NCBI GenBank assembly: GCA_046330935.1
Contig: JAXLRU010000006.1
Coordinates: forward strand, 372,001-436,000
Source: JAXLRU01 sp046330935
Lineage (GTDB): Bacteria > Actinomycetota > Actinomycetes > Actinomycetales > Kineosporiaceae
Direction: 5' to 3'
DNA length: 64,000 nucleotides
Shown: piece by piece, positions 1 to 9,794 of the stretch
How the letters are laid out: each line of letters begins with the position of its first letter
Numbering within the stretch: the first letter of the stretch is position 1
Program-made: the position numbers and the translations under genes
The notes under the pieces: generated by a model
Databases searched by the model: none
What the model was told of the DNA's origin: nothing
The model's input: the letters and a program-made list of their open reading frames with translations, nothing else

Positions 1-3000
1 AAGCACGACACGACGGTGGTGCGGCGGCGGGCGCGGGTCAGGGCGGTGAGCAGCTGCGCGGCACCCAGCGGGCCGTCGATCGTGCCGAACCGGTGCAGCA
101 CGCGCCCGTGGGGGGTGCGCCCGAGGCCCACCGACACGATGACGTCGTCGCGTTCGACCCCGAGGACGCGCGCGACGGGACGCACCATGAACGGCTCGCG
201 GCAGGGGCTGGTCCACCACTCCTCGAGCCAGGCGCGAAGGTGCTTGCGGTCGTGCACCTCGGCGCGCAACGCCTCCTTGATCCGCTCGGCGTGCCGCTCG
301 CCGAGGGTCACCACCATGAGCGACTCCTCGGGACGCCGCCGGGCGTGGTCGGCGATCAGCCCCACCACCCGGGCGACCTCGGCGTCGGTGCTGACCACGA
401 CCTCCTCGCCGGGGCCGGGCACGCCCACGCCGTCGCGGACGTGCTCCAGCCGCAGCCGCGGCGTCACGCCGGTGCCGGGCACCGTGCGCCACCCCTCGGG
501 GTAGAGGTGTTGCAGGGGCTGCAGCATGCGCCCGTCGCAGGTGCGGTGGTCGCGGTCCAGCCGCACCGCGGGGACCGCCGCGGCGACGGCGTCGAGCACC
601 GACGGCGCCCCCGAGGGGGCGGGCAGGCGGCGGCTGTCGCCCGCGACGACGAGCTGGCGGCCGCGCACGAGCGTGGCGGCGACCTCGGGCAGAGGCACCT
701 GCCCGGCGTCGTCGACGACGACCGTGTCGACGACGGGACGCACCGCGCCGGAGGGTCGACGGAGGCCGGCGGCAGCAGGCGCGCCACGGCGTCGGGGCTC
801 ATCAACCACACCGGGCGCAGGGCGGCGACGACGTCGGGCGCGCGCCGGAACAGGTCCAGCGGCCACTGCGAGCGGTGGGCGCGCTGCACCTCGTCGGCGA
901 GCCAGCGGGCCTGCTGCGGGTGTGCGGCGACGGCCCGGGCCGACTCCTGCGCCACGGCGAGGAGCACGCGGCGGGCGCCGTCGCGCAGGTGCGCGCATTC
1001 GGCCAGGCGCAGGTCGGCGGCCGCGCGGCGCAGCTCGTGGCCGTCGTGGCGGGCGAGGCGGAGGTCGCTGCGCACGATCGCCTCGAGCACGGAGGCCCAC
1101 CAGGCGAGGTCGAGCTCGGCGTCGGTGTCGACGTGGGCGCCGGGCACGGACCCACCGGCGCGCAGGCCGTCGACCAGGGGTGCCAGGCCCTCGGCGGCGA
1201 TCCGGCGCGCGAGGTCGGAGCGCTGGGGCTGCTCGCGCGCCCCCTCGGGATCCGCGGCGAGAGCGCTGAGGCGGGCCTGCAGGTCGGGCAGCGGCAGGGT
1301 CGAGACGGGCTCGCCGAAGCAGGCGTCGAGCACCTCCAGCGCGGCCAGGACCGGTGCGACCGCAGCCTCGGCCTCACCCAGCCCGGGCGGCACGCACGGC
1401 CGCCCGCCGCCCGGGCACAGCGTCGTCCAGGTCCGCGCCTGGGCCTGGGCGGCCACCAGCAGCGGGTGCACGTCCTTCACGTAGACGCCGGGGCGCACGA
1501 GTTCCTTGGCGCGCTTGCGCAGCGTCCGGCGGGTCCAGTACCCCGCCTGGTCGGCGACGGAGCCGGCGGAGGCCGCCTCCGACGTCGCCGACCCCTCGGC
1601 GTCCTCGGCCGCGCCCGGACCGGTGACGGCGATCAGCTCGGCGAGCGTGCGCTCGAAGACGGTCGGCGTGAGCCGGTCGAGCGTCTCCCGCACCCCGAGC
1701 AGCAGCTCCAGGTGGGGGCGCCACCCGGCCGCCGTCCCCGCGGGGTCGAGCCCGGCGGCGGCACTGACGGCGTCCATCAGCGCGTGCGCACGGGGCAGGG
1801 CGGCGAGCGCGGCCTGCGCCGCCGACCACGCGGCGTCGGCTTCGGCGGCGTCGAGCAGCGTGGCACCGGTCCAGGGGCCGCGGTCGCCGTCGGGGGCGAG
1901 CAGCCCCGCCCGTTCGGCGTCGCGCATCAGCGCGCGCACGGCCTCGCGGCGCTCGCCGACGAGCCGCTCGCAGACGGCGGGCGACAGGCGCACGGTCGTC
2001 GACGGCGGGGACGGGCGCGCCATGAGGTCGGCCAGCTCCACCATCGCCTCGTAGGCGGACACGCCCCACGGCCGCCGCTTGCGGTGCAGGGCCGACGTCG
2101 CCGCGGCGAGCGTGGCCCGGCTCTCCCGGATCGTGCGGTGCAGGGTGTCGGTGAAGCCCTCCGGGGCGGTCCTGGCCGCCACCCCGCGGCCGTCGCCGGC
2201 GGCGTCGAGGTCGGCCCACAGCCCCGCCTGCAGCCGGGAGCGGTCGCCGACGCCGTCGTGCAGGTCGAGGACCACGTCGCGCAGCCCCGCGGCCTCCAGC
2301 CGGGACAGGAACGCGTCGGCCGTGGCCCTGCGCGGGGTCACGACGAGCACGCGCCGGCCCTGCGCGGCGAGCGCGGCGACCGTCGCGGCGAGGGTGTGCG
2401 TGAGCCCGCTGCCGGGCGGGCCCTCGAGGGCGACGTGGCCGCCCGTGAGCGCCCTGTCCACGGCGTGGTGCTGGGCCGGGTCGAGGTCGAGGACGAGGAG
2501 CTCCTCGGCGGGGTCACGGTCGCGACCGGAGTCGGGGACGCCGTCCCGCCCGGCCGAGGGGGCGGGGTCGGCGGAGGGGTCGCGGCCGAGGACGGGCGCG
2601 ACCAGGTCGTGGCGCAGCAGCACCTCGGTGGCGTCCTCGAGGTCGGCGAGCAGCGCGCGGCTGCCGCCGGTGAAGGTGCCGACGACGAGCAGCGGGTCGA
2701 CCCGGAAGTCGGGGACGTCGGCGCACAGCTCCTCGAGCGCGTCGAACACCCGGCGCGGGTCGAAGCCGTCGCGGCCGAACGCGAGCCCGGCGAGGGCCCC
2801 GCCGTCGGGCCGGACGGCGTGGTCGGCGGCCAGGCGGCGCAGGAGCTGCGGGTTGACCATCGCGTCGTCGTCGAGGTCGAGGTCGTAGTCCTCGTGGCCC
2901 GGGCCGACGGGGCGCAGGGTGCAGCCGCGCAGCAGGACCGGCGCGAAGACCGGTCCGGCGCCGGCCTCGACGTCGAGCACGCGCAGGGGGCCGGGCAGCC

Positions 3001-3676
3001 AGGTGGCCAGGCCCGCGGCGAGGTAACCGGCCCTGATCCCCCGCTCGGCCACCAGCTCCTCGGCCGCGTCGCGCAGCTGGCGCGCGCGGCGCCGGGCGGC
3101 GGCGTGGGCGGCGGGCTCGCGGACGAGGGAGGACAGGCGCGTGGGCCGGCCCGCCATGAGCTGGGCCAGGCCCGAGGGGTGGGCGTGGGTGAGGTCGAGC
3201 CAGCCCGCGGCGGCGTCACCCGTGACGAGCAGGGTGTCGGTGGTGCCGCCCGCGGCGAGCGAGGCCTGCCAGCCCTGGACGACGTCGCGCGGGGTGAGCG
3301 GCGCGGCGGCCGCGGACGGCTCGGCGACGTCCGGGGCCACGGCGGCGCCGGGCGACCCGGCCGCGGCGGCGGGCTGCTCGGCTGCCGGCTCCTGGGCCGC
3401 CGGCTCCTGGGCCTCGACCTGCCGGGCCTCGACCTGCCGGGCCTCGACCTGCCGGGTCGAGGCCGGCTCGCGTGCGGGCTGCCGGCCCGCGGGCGGCTCG
3501 GCCGCCTCGGGCGCAGCGCCGGCAGGGGCCTGTCGCTCCCGAAGGCCGGCGAAGAAGGGCCGCCTGGCCGAGGCTGGCTGCGCGGCCGCCTGCTCCGACG
3601 CGAGGTCGGAGGGGGCGCGGAGCTCGGGCGGGGCGTCGTCGGAGACGTCACGCTGCCGGGAGGCGGACTCGGGCAT
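1..3676 (-). pseudogene. SF1-type helicase-like AAA protein, frameshifted, C-terminus beyond window
   Basis: The gene starts at ATG 3676 and runs off the left edge. An N-terminal region of about 150 residues is Ala/Pro/Glu-rich and includes a tandem RQVEA repeat (about 3414-3456). The helicase-like body follows. The reading frame breaks at a GGG run (753-755, CCC on the coding strand). Adding one C joins it to a frame that stays open to base 1 and carries VVVDDAGQ (Walker B region), GDSRRLPAP and ALTRARRRTTVV (motif VI). The Walker A region reads GPPGSGLTHT, so the catalytic Lys is Leu, and the usual DE of motif II is DD. This suggests a degenerate ATPase as well as a frameshift. The break may be a sequencing error, because the downstream frame is fully conserved. 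Substrate unknown. Confidence 0.75.
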
Positions 3677-3828
3677 GTGTTCCACGCTAACGCGCCGGGG
3701 CGCGCCTCCCGCCCGGCCACGCCGACCCGGGCGGCGTAACTGGAGCAAGCGCCGTTCGTGCCCGGCCGGCCCGCGGGAAGGCGCATCGCCGCCCGGGCGT
3801 CACCCGATCGGAGTAACACCCACTCACC

Positions 3829-3858
3829 GTGATTGACGTGCAGCGATGCGTGATTGAC
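3829..3858. promoter_or_regulatory. Direct repeat GTGATTGAC, 21 bp apart
   Basis: The 9-mer GTGATTGAC occurs at 3829-3837 and again at 3850-3858, two helical turns apart, in the 269-bp gap between the helicase and the metalloprotease. A pair in phase on the DNA helix upstream of a secreted-protein gene is a plausible operator. No clear -35/-10 pair was found beside it. Confidence 0.35.
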
Positions 3859-3945
3859 CCCCGGTCGGATCTTGACGCCCTCAAGCCTTCGTGCCTGCGG
3901 GCCGACCACCATGCTGATCCGCCCCTCGATCGAGAGGTACTCGGG

Positions 3946-5859
3946 ATGACCACGTCCGCGCACCCCGCGCACTCCCCCGCCGACGGCCGCCGCCCGCGCG
4001 CCGCCACCGCGTCCGACGCGACCCGACGGGCCCAGGCCCCGCAGGGCCCACGCCGTCGCGGCGGGGCGAGCGCCGGCGTCGCCGGCAGCGTCACCGTCAC
4101 CCTGGGCCTCACCCTCGGGCTGGCACTCGCCGCACCGAGCGGGGCCGCCCAGGCGAGCCCGTCCGCGGGGCGGTCGGCCACGCAGGCCACCGCCACGGCG
4201 TCGCGCGCCGCTGCGCGGTCGGCCGCCACGTCGGCCCGGGCGAGCGTCAAGGCCGGGCCCGTCCTCGATCCGGCGGAACTCGCGCGGCGCGCCGTCCGCG
4301 CCCCCCACGTTCCCGCGGGCACGACGACCGCGAGCGGCGTCGTCACCCGGATCTGGCTGGACCCCGCGCAGGGCGAGACGTCGGCGTCCGGCGAGGAGTC
4401 GGCCACGTGGGTCGTCGGCGACGCCGGGCGGGTGCAGGTGCCGAGCGCCGCCCTGCAGGGCGTGCCCGACGGGTCGACGGTCGAGGTCGACCTCGCCGCG
4501 ACGACGGCCCAGCGGGCGCCGCGCGTGCGCAAGGTCGTCCGCGCGAAGGTCCTGCGCCGCGCCGCCGCGGCGTCCCGCGCGGGCGTCGAGGCGGGGACGA
4601 CCGCGCTCTCCCCGGCCGCCACGGGGGTGGCCACGCAGGCCGCCACGACGGCGGCCCCCGCCCCGATCGCCCACACCACGACGCTCGTGCTCGTGCGGGC
4701 TGCCGGCGCGGCCGCCGACACCATGACGCTGTCGACCCTCAAGACCCGCATGAACGAGGCCGCCGCCTACTGGTCGGCGCAGTCGCGGGGCAAGGTCGCC
4801 ATCACGACGTCGAAGACCTACACCAACGCCTCCACCGGCGACTGGCTGACCACCCGCGCCGGTTGCGCCGACTACTACGGGTTGTGGAACGAGGTGGCCG
4901 CCAAGGTCGGCTTCACCGCCGCCGACCGCAACCACCTCGTCCTCTACGTCACCACGGCGGCCACCGGCTGCTCGGCGGGCCTGGGCACCGTGGGCAGCTC
5001 GCTCGGCTCGGGCGGCTACCTGTACGTCCAGGGCAACCTGACCGGGCTCGTCGCGCACGAGCTGGGCCACAACTTCAGCCTCGGCCACTCCAACGGCCTG
5101 CAGTGCAACGGGACCGCCGACGGCGTCGCGACGACGACGGGCACCGGCACGAGCGCGACGACGACGTGGACGAACGGGTGCGCGACCAAGGGCTACCGCG
5201 ACTACTACGACGTCATGGGCGTCAGCTGGGCCAACCTCGGGACGCTGAGCACCTTCCACGCCCGCCGCCTCGGCGTCCTGCCCGCCTCGCAGCTCGGCAG
5301 CGTCACCTCCCCCTCATGGGTGACCCTGGCCCCCGTGGGCGCCACCAGCGGGATCGTCTCCACGGAGGTCCGCGACCCCTCGGGGACCGTCTACACGATG
5401 GAGTACCGCGCGGCCGTGGGAGCCGACGCGTGGCTGGCGAGCAACGCGCGCGGCCTGCGCCCCGGCGTCGTCCTGCGCCGCGCCAACCCCGCCGCGACCA
5501 CGCAGACCCTCCTGCTCGACGCGTCGCCGTCGGCGACCACCGCCTGGGCCTCCGACTGGGACGAGCCCCTCGGCGTCGGCGCGCCGATCACCTCGGCGTC
5601 GGGCCGGCTCCGGGTGGAGGTGACGTCGGCGACGGCGACCCAGGCGGTCGTCTCGGTGACCATGGACGGCGTCGCGCCGGCGGCACGGACCACGACCTCC
5701 TCGACGCCGGCCGTGACCACGGTCGTGCGCAGCGGCGTCGCACGCGTCGGTACCGCCCCCGGGGTGGCCCTGGCGCCGGCGGGAAGCGCGGTGCGCGGGC
5801 AGGCCGAGGCCGCGGTGGCGGTCGTCCCGGCGCCCAGCGCGCAGCTCGCGCTGCGCTGA
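3946..5859 (+). CDS. Secreted zinc metalloprotease, gametolysin (M11)-like
   Basis: This 637-residue protein has an N-terminal Arg-rich stretch and a hydrophobic segment ending in an Ala-rich cleavage region (about residues 45-75), so export is likely. The zinc site is HELGHNFSLGHSNG (about residue 368), an HExxHxxxxxH metzincin signature, followed by a Met-turn-like YDVMG. The order and spacing fit M11/gametolysin-type peptidases. The start ATG 3946 is chosen because GAGAGG lies 8 nt upstream; an upstream in-frame ATG at 3829 lacks a ribosome site and falls in the regulatory repeat. The C-terminal 200 residues are probably beta-rich, with no recognised domain. The gene stands alone and probably acts outside the cell on protein substrates. 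Confidence 0.75.
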   Translation: MTTSAHPAHSPADGRRPRAATASDATRRAQAPQGPRRRGGASAGVAGSVTVTLGLTLGLALAAPSGAAQASPSAGRSATQATATASRAAARSAATSARASVKAGPVLDPAELARRAVRAPHVPAGTTTASGVVTRIWLDPAQGETSASGEESATWVVGDAGRVQVPSAALQGVPDGSTVEVDLAATTAQRAPRVRKVVRAKVLRRAAAASRAGVEAGTTALSPAATGVATQAATTAAPAPIAHTTTLVLVRAAGAAADTMTLSTLKTRMNEAAAYWSAQSRGKVAITTSKTYTNASTGDWLTTRAGCADYYGLWNEVAAKVGFTAADRNHLVLYVTTAATGCSAGLGTVGSSLGSGGYLYVQGNLTGLVAHELGHNFSLGHSNGLQCNGTADGVATTTGTGTSATTTWTNGCATKGYRDYYDVMGVSWANLGTLSTFHARRLGVLPASQLGSVTSPSWVTLAPVGATSGIVSTEVRDPSGTVYTMEYRAAVGADAWLASNARGLRPGVVLRRANPAATTQTLLLDASPSATTAWASDWDEPLGVGAPITSASGRLRVEVTSATATQAVVSVTMDGVAPAARTTTSSTPAVTTVVRSGVARVGTAPGVALAPAGSAVRGQAEAAVAVVPAPSAQLALR

Positions 5860-5965
5860 ACTGGCACTCGAGGGTGCTTGTGTGCCAGCGGGGGTGCACC
5901 GCACTCTGACCTGCTAACCACCGGTCGACGGGGATCGGACCAGCATCCGTCGGAGGGAGGCGTCC

Positions 5966-6490
5966 ATGTCCGAGCGCAGGGTCGAAGTCAGCGCGTTCTC
6001 AGGGTCAGGCGGGCTGCGCGGGTTCATGGTCGGCGGCCGTTGGCCCGAGTCGACGCGGGAGTGGGCGCAGTTCCTCGCCCTCGCCGTGCGGGTGGCTGCC
6101 GTTCCCGGGCTGCTGAGCACCACGACCGTCTTCACCGCGGTCGAGGAGACCCCCGACGACCCGCCGCCCGGCACCGTGGGCCTGGTCACCTCGGCGGGGC
6201 CCGTGCTCGGCACCGGCGCGCCGGCCCCCGGGCAGTTCGCCGAGTCGTCCCCGCCCGCGCTGATGCTGCTGCACCCGCCCGCGGAGAGCCAGCCCTCGAC
6301 CCCCGAGGTGGTCGGCGCGGCGTCCGGGTGCGTGTTCCTGCCCGGCCTGCCCCACCTGGGGCTGGAGCACCGGGCGGCCTGGGTGGAGGCCGAGGCGGAC
6401 GGCACCGTGACGCGCCTGGTCAGCCGGGTCGGCGTCGACCCGCAGCAGGACCCCGACATCGCCGTCCTCGCGATGCTGCTGGCCGCCTGA
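5966..6490 (+). CDS. Hypothetical protein, 174 residues
   Basis: Codon use is typical of the genome and GGAGGGAGG lies just upstream of ATG 5966. The protein is soluble and moderately acidic, without signal peptide or membrane segment. It shows no motif I recognise; it begins with an antiparallel-looking segment (VEVSAFSGSGG) and has a central Pro-rich part. It converges on the PGELLG-1 gene across a shared terminator. Function unknown. Confidence 0.6.
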   Translation: MSERRVEVSAFSGSGGLRGFMVGGRWPESTREWAQFLALAVRVAAVPGLLSTTTVFTAVEETPDDPPPGTVGLVTSAGPVLGTGAPAPGQFAESSPPALMLLHPPAESQPSTPEVVGAASGCVFLPGLPHLGLEHRAAWVEAEADGTVTRLVSRVGVDPQQDPDIAVLAMLLAA

Positions 6491-6510
6491 GCGGCACCCA
6501 CCCACGACCG

Positions 6511-6562
6511 GCACGACAGCGGCGCCCGACCCCTGCGAGGGGGTCGGGCGCCGCTGTCGTGC
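6511..6562. terminator. Bidirectional hairpin terminator
   Basis: A perfect 23-bp inverted repeat (6511-6533 and 6540-6562) with a 6-nt loop lies between two convergent genes ending at 6490 (+) and 6567 (-). There is no long T tract, which is common for terminators in very GC-rich actinobacteria. Confidence 0.8.
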
Positions 6563-6566
6563 GCGC

Positions 6567-7289
6567 TCAGCCGAGGAGTTCTCCCGGCAGGAACGTGGTG
6601 CGCAGACCGGCACCGAGGTGGGCGCGGGCCGTCCCCGACAGACCCGCCGCCGCGGCGGCGGCCGCCCGGGCGGGGGCGCAGGTGTGCTCCCGCAACTCCT
6701 CCACCCGGGTGCGGCACCGGTCGAGGGCCGCCCTGACGTGGGCGTGCCACGGCGGGGCGGCGGGCCGTTCCGCTGGCGCGCCGGACGCCGTTCCCGACGA
6801 CGCCGGGCCTCGGGCGGCGGTGGCGGCGCCGGAGAGGTCGACGGTCGTGTCGACGCCGGACCGACGCGGGCCGCCCTCAGCGTCGAGGAGATCCTCCAGC
6901 AGCCGGCACATGGACTCGTAGCGCGCGAGGAGGTCGGCGTTGACCCCCTCGGCGTCGTCCTCGGACAGGGCCGTCCCGAGCGTGGCGGGCAGGGCCGCGT
7001 GGGCGGTGCGGGCGGTCGCGGTCAGCTCCCAGGCGAGCTCGACGTCCTCGTCGAGCCACCGCCGCCAGGGGATGCCGGAGCCGTCCTGACCTGACGCGGA
7101 GGCGCCGAGGACGAGGAGCAGCGCGTCGAGCTGGAGGTCGAGGGAGAGCCGGAGCAGGTAGGCGTCCCGGCTCTCGGCGCGCCGGTGGGAGGGGGCAGCG
7201 TGAGCCGTGGCGGGTGTGCCGGTGGCACCGCCTGTGGCGGCGCCCGATGGCTGCACCGCCGGTCGCACGGCTTGATCGATGACTGTCAC
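6567..7289 (-). CDS. Hypothetical protein with PGELLG C-terminus, paralogue 1
   Basis: The 240-residue protein starts at GTG 7289 with AGGAGG 8-9 nt upstream. An Ala/Pro-rich disordered start is followed by a helical segment with LSLDLQLDALLLVLGA and PWRRWLDEDVELAW, then LPATLG, an Ala/Gly-rich stretch, a helix with LDRCRTRVEEL, and the final residues FLPGELLG. The neighbouring gene at 7620-8354 keeps the same landmarks in the same order, so the two are paralogues. No known family recognised. The conserved C-terminal hexapeptide PGELLG looks like a docking or processing tail. Function unknown. Confidence 0.6.
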   Translation of the reverse strand: MTVIDQAVRPAVQPSGAATGGATGTPATAHAAPSHRRAESRDAYLLRLSLDLQLDALLLVLGASASGQDGSGIPWRRWLDEDVELAWELTATARTAHAALPATLGTALSEDDAEGVNADLLARYESMCRLLEDLLDAEGGPRRSGVDTTVDLSGAATAARGPASSGTASGAPAERPAAPPWHAHVRAALDRCRTRVEELREHTCAPARAAAAAAAGLSGTARAHLGAGLRTTFLPGELLG

Positions 7290-7460
7290 GGGCCGGTCCT
7301 CCTATCGACGTTGACGGAGACCGTGTCCGGGCACAGTGAGTGACACTGCCCCGGCGAGAGGGACCGAACGGGCAGCGGTGCTCACGCGCAGCTTTCGCCT
7401 GGCAAGCACCCCCGAGGGACTCTCACGACGGCCGAACATCACTTGAGGTGATGACAAGAC

Positions 7461-7498
7461 ACCCTAAAGTAACGATCACTAGGGGGACAAGAGTTACT
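7461..7498 (-). promoter_or_regulatory. Promoter with flanking inverted repeat in the 330-bp gap between paralogues
   Basis: Reading the minus strand, TTGTCC (7485-7490) is followed after 18 nt by TAGGGT (7461-7466), a good actinobacterial sigma-A pair, giving a leader of about 165 nt for the gene starting at 7289. An inverted repeat AGTAAC/GTTACT (7468-7473 and 7493-7498) brackets the -35 and could bind a repressor. The rest of 7290-7619 is markedly AT-richer than its surroundings and holds no convincing gene. Confidence 0.5.
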
Positions 7499-7619
7499 CT
7501 CGGTGGTCTTTGGGTTGATTTGTGTAGGTAAACCGTTCTCGAGGCGCGGCGGCCCTCGCCGGGCTCAGCTCACCCTTGGTGAACGCATCGTCGCGTGCAT
7601 CGATGTCGCGGCCCCTGCG

Positions 7620-8354
7620 TCACCCGAGAAGCTCACCCGGCAGATACGCGGGGAGCGTCGCGAGTCGCCTCGGGGACTCACCGTGACCGGGCTCCTGCTC
7701 GGGGTCCGCCGGACGATCTTGTGTGGGGAATCCCACATCGTGAACACTTGCGGCGGGCTGGGCCCGTTCCATCACGGCGAGCAGCGACGCCCGGGCCGAG
7801 CACCGGTCCAGCACGCGCCGCACGCTGGCGGCTCCGTCGCCGGCCGCCTCGCCGCCCTCCCCCGGCGCGGACAGGGCGGCGCGCAGCACGCGGGCGCTCT
7901 CCGCATACCTGCGGCGCAGCCGGGCCACCGACGCCGCCGCCTCGGCCGCAGCGTCCCCGTCCCCCTCGCCCCGCTCCCCGAGCGCGGCGGGTAGGGCCAC
8001 CGACATCCCCGCTGCGACGGCCGCGAGGTCGTGCGCGGTCTCGACGTCCTCGACGAGCCAGCGCCGCCACGGGCGCGCCCCCCGACCCTCCCAGGCGCCC
8101 CCGCTGCGCGCCGCCGCCGCGAGCACCCGCCAGGTGGCGTCGAGGTGGACGTCCAGCGCCACCCGGGTCAGCGCCGCCGCGCCCAGGCCCGACGGGCCGT
8201 CGTCACCCGCCCGCGCCCCCGGGTCCGGCCCCGGGTCCGGCCTCGCCTCCCGTCCCGCCGTCGCGGCCGTGCCGTCGGGCACGTCGTCGCGGAGGTCGGC
8301 GTCGGCGTCCTGCTCCGCCGTCAGATCGATCAGTACGTCTCCGGTGCCGTCCAC
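7620..8354 (-). CDS. Hypothetical protein with PGELLG C-terminus, paralogue 2
   Basis: The 244-residue protein starts at GTG 8354 with GGGAGG upstream. An acidic N-terminus is followed by VALDVHLDATWRVLAAA, PWRRWLVEDVETAHDL, LPAALG, a helix with VRRVLDRCSARASLL and the last residues YLPGELLG. These match the upstream paralogue (6567-7289) in order and spacing, at low overall identity, so the duplication is old. No signal peptide and no membrane segment. The gene lies on the strand opposite baeRF, so their promoters are divergent. Function unknown. Confidence 0.6.
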   Translation of the reverse strand: MDGTGDVLIDLTAEQDADADLRDDVPDGTAATAGREARPDPGPDPGARAGDDGPSGLGAAALTRVALDVHLDATWRVLAAAARSGGAWEGRGARPWRRWLVEDVETAHDLAAVAAGMSVALPAALGERGEGDGDAAAEAAASVARLRRRYAESARVLRAALSAPGEGGEAAGDGAASVRRVLDRCSARASLLAVMERAQPAASVHDVGFPTQDRPADPEQEPGHGESPRRLATLPAYLPGELLG

Positions 8355-8586
8355 GAGCTGCCTCCCCGGCCTGGCCGAACGCGCGTCCGGATCGATCGTG
8401 ACGCCGGGCCCGCCATGTTCAACCCCTCACGAGCTCACGTTCGGCGAACGGTCCATCACGCTGCGCACGCCCGGCGCCGAGTGGCGGGCGTGGGCCGCGC
8501 TCCCCCGGGTACCGGGTGAGGACGAGCGACCCACCCCGCGGGGTGGCCGACCGCCCGCCCAGGGCGTACCCGACCGGAGGCCGACG

Positions 8587-9768
8587 ATGACCAGCCGAGA
8601 CCAGCACCGCTCCTGGCACCACCTGCTGCAGCACCCCGGACCGTTCGCGACCGTCAGCCTGGACGCGGGACGTGCCGACGAGTCGGGAGCACGCGAGGTG
8701 GACCTGCGCTGGGCCGAGCACGAACGCACCCTCGGCCGCCTCGGTGCCCCCGGCGCGGTGCTCGACCTGCTGCGCGCGGCGGCCGCGTCCCGCAGCTCCG
8801 CCTCGGGCGAGGTGGGGCGGCTGGTCGTCGTCGGCGGCGCCGGGCCCGGCGAGCCCGAGGTGCTGCTCGACCTCGTCCTGCCCGTGCGGCCCGTCCGCGA
8901 GGAGGCGCTGTGGGGGCCCGCACCCCACCTCATGCCCGCCCTGCGGGCCGCCGCCGGGGTCACCCCCTACCTCCTCGTGCGGCTCGACCGCGCCGGGGCC
9001 GACCTCGAACTGCACGGCGACCTCGGCGAGGAGGTCCGCACCGAGCAGGTCGACGGTGACCACGACGTCCTGCACAAGGTGCCCGGCGGCGGCTGGTCGC
9101 ACCTGCGGATGCAGCACCGGGTCGAGGACTCCTGGGACCACAACGCCGGCGAGGTCGCCGCGCGCGTCGACCGGCTCGCCGTCGCGCACCGGCCCGCCGC
9201 CGTCCTCGTGGCCGGTGACGACAAGGCGACCGCGCGGTTCGTCGCCCGACTCGGCGCGGCCACGGCGCCGCTGGTCACGCGGCTGTCCTCGGGCGGGCGG
9301 GCCGACGGCGTCGACGAGGCGGCGATGGCGCGCGAGGTCGCGGAGGTGCTGGACGGCGTGCGGCGGCGGCGCCGGGCCGACGTGATCGACCGGTTCGCCC
9401 GGGAGGAGGGCCGCGGCGAGGCGGCCGTCACGGGGGTCGCGGCCGTCGCCGACGCCCTGCGCAAGGGGCAGGTCGACGAGATCGTGCTCCTCGACGACCC
9501 GTCCTCGACCTCCACGCTGTGGGTGGGCGACGCGCCGACCGACGTCGCGACGTCGCGGGAGGACCTCGTCGCCACCGGTTCGGCGCGCGCCGAGCAGACG
9601 CGGGCGGACGCCGCGCTCGTGTGGGCCGCCGTCGCCTCCGACGCCGGGGTGCGGCTGGTCGAGGACGGCGAGGTGGCGCTGCACGAGGGGATCGGGGCGG
9701 TGCTGCGCTGGGCGGATCTCTCCACGCCGCGCGACGCGGTGCCCAGCATGCCCGGGCACGGGCGCTGA
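8587..9768 (+). CDS. baeRF-family (Rv2629-like) release-factor-fold protein
   Basis: The 393-residue protein resembles Mycobacterium Rv2629 and other bacterial eRF1-like (baeRF/Vms1-fold) proteins. These are linked to ribosome rescue or stress by fold, not by proven reaction. Visible markers are the N-terminal LQHPGPFATVSLD, a central SWDHNAGEVAARVDRL and the RRRRADVIDRFAREEGRG segment typical of the family. ATG 8587 has GGAGG 6 nt upstream; longer in-frame starts run into the divergent gene's control region. It sits directly upstream of the RAE and helR, so read-through into helR is conceivable unless the RAE hairpin terminates it. Confidence 0.75.
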   Translation: MTSRDQHRSWHHLLQHPGPFATVSLDAGRADESGAREVDLRWAEHERTLGRLGAPGAVLDLLRAAAASRSSASGEVGRLVVVGGAGPGEPEVLLDLVLPVRPVREEALWGPAPHLMPALRAAAGVTPYLLVRLDRAGADLELHGDLGEEVRTEQVDGDHDVLHKVPGGGWSHLRMQHRVEDSWDHNAGEVAARVDRLAVAHRPAAVLVAGDDKATARFVARLGAATAPLVTRLSSGGRADGVDEAAMAREVAEVLDGVRRRRRADVIDRFAREEGRGEAAVTGVAAVADALRKGQVDEIVLLDDPSSTSTLWVGDAPTDVATSREDLVATGSARAEQTRADAALVWAAVASDAGVRLVEDGEVALHEGIGAVLRWADLSTPRDAVPSMPGHGR

Positions 9769-9794
9769 GTGACCCCCGCCAGCTTCAAGGTATA

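Noticed and set aside
875..3739. 954-residue open frame on the plus strand
   Set aside because: It lies opposite the helicase-like gene; its composition is that of an antisense frame in 75 percent GC DNA and it has no motif.
2338..5259. 973-residue open frame on the minus strand across helicase and protease
   Set aside because: It is antisense to the protease with HExxH and out of frame with the helicase; no conserved sequence.
7340..7531. 63-residue frame in the AT-rich gap between the PGELLG genes
   Set aside because: No ribosome site, it overlaps the promoter and inverted repeat, and its composition is not gene-like.
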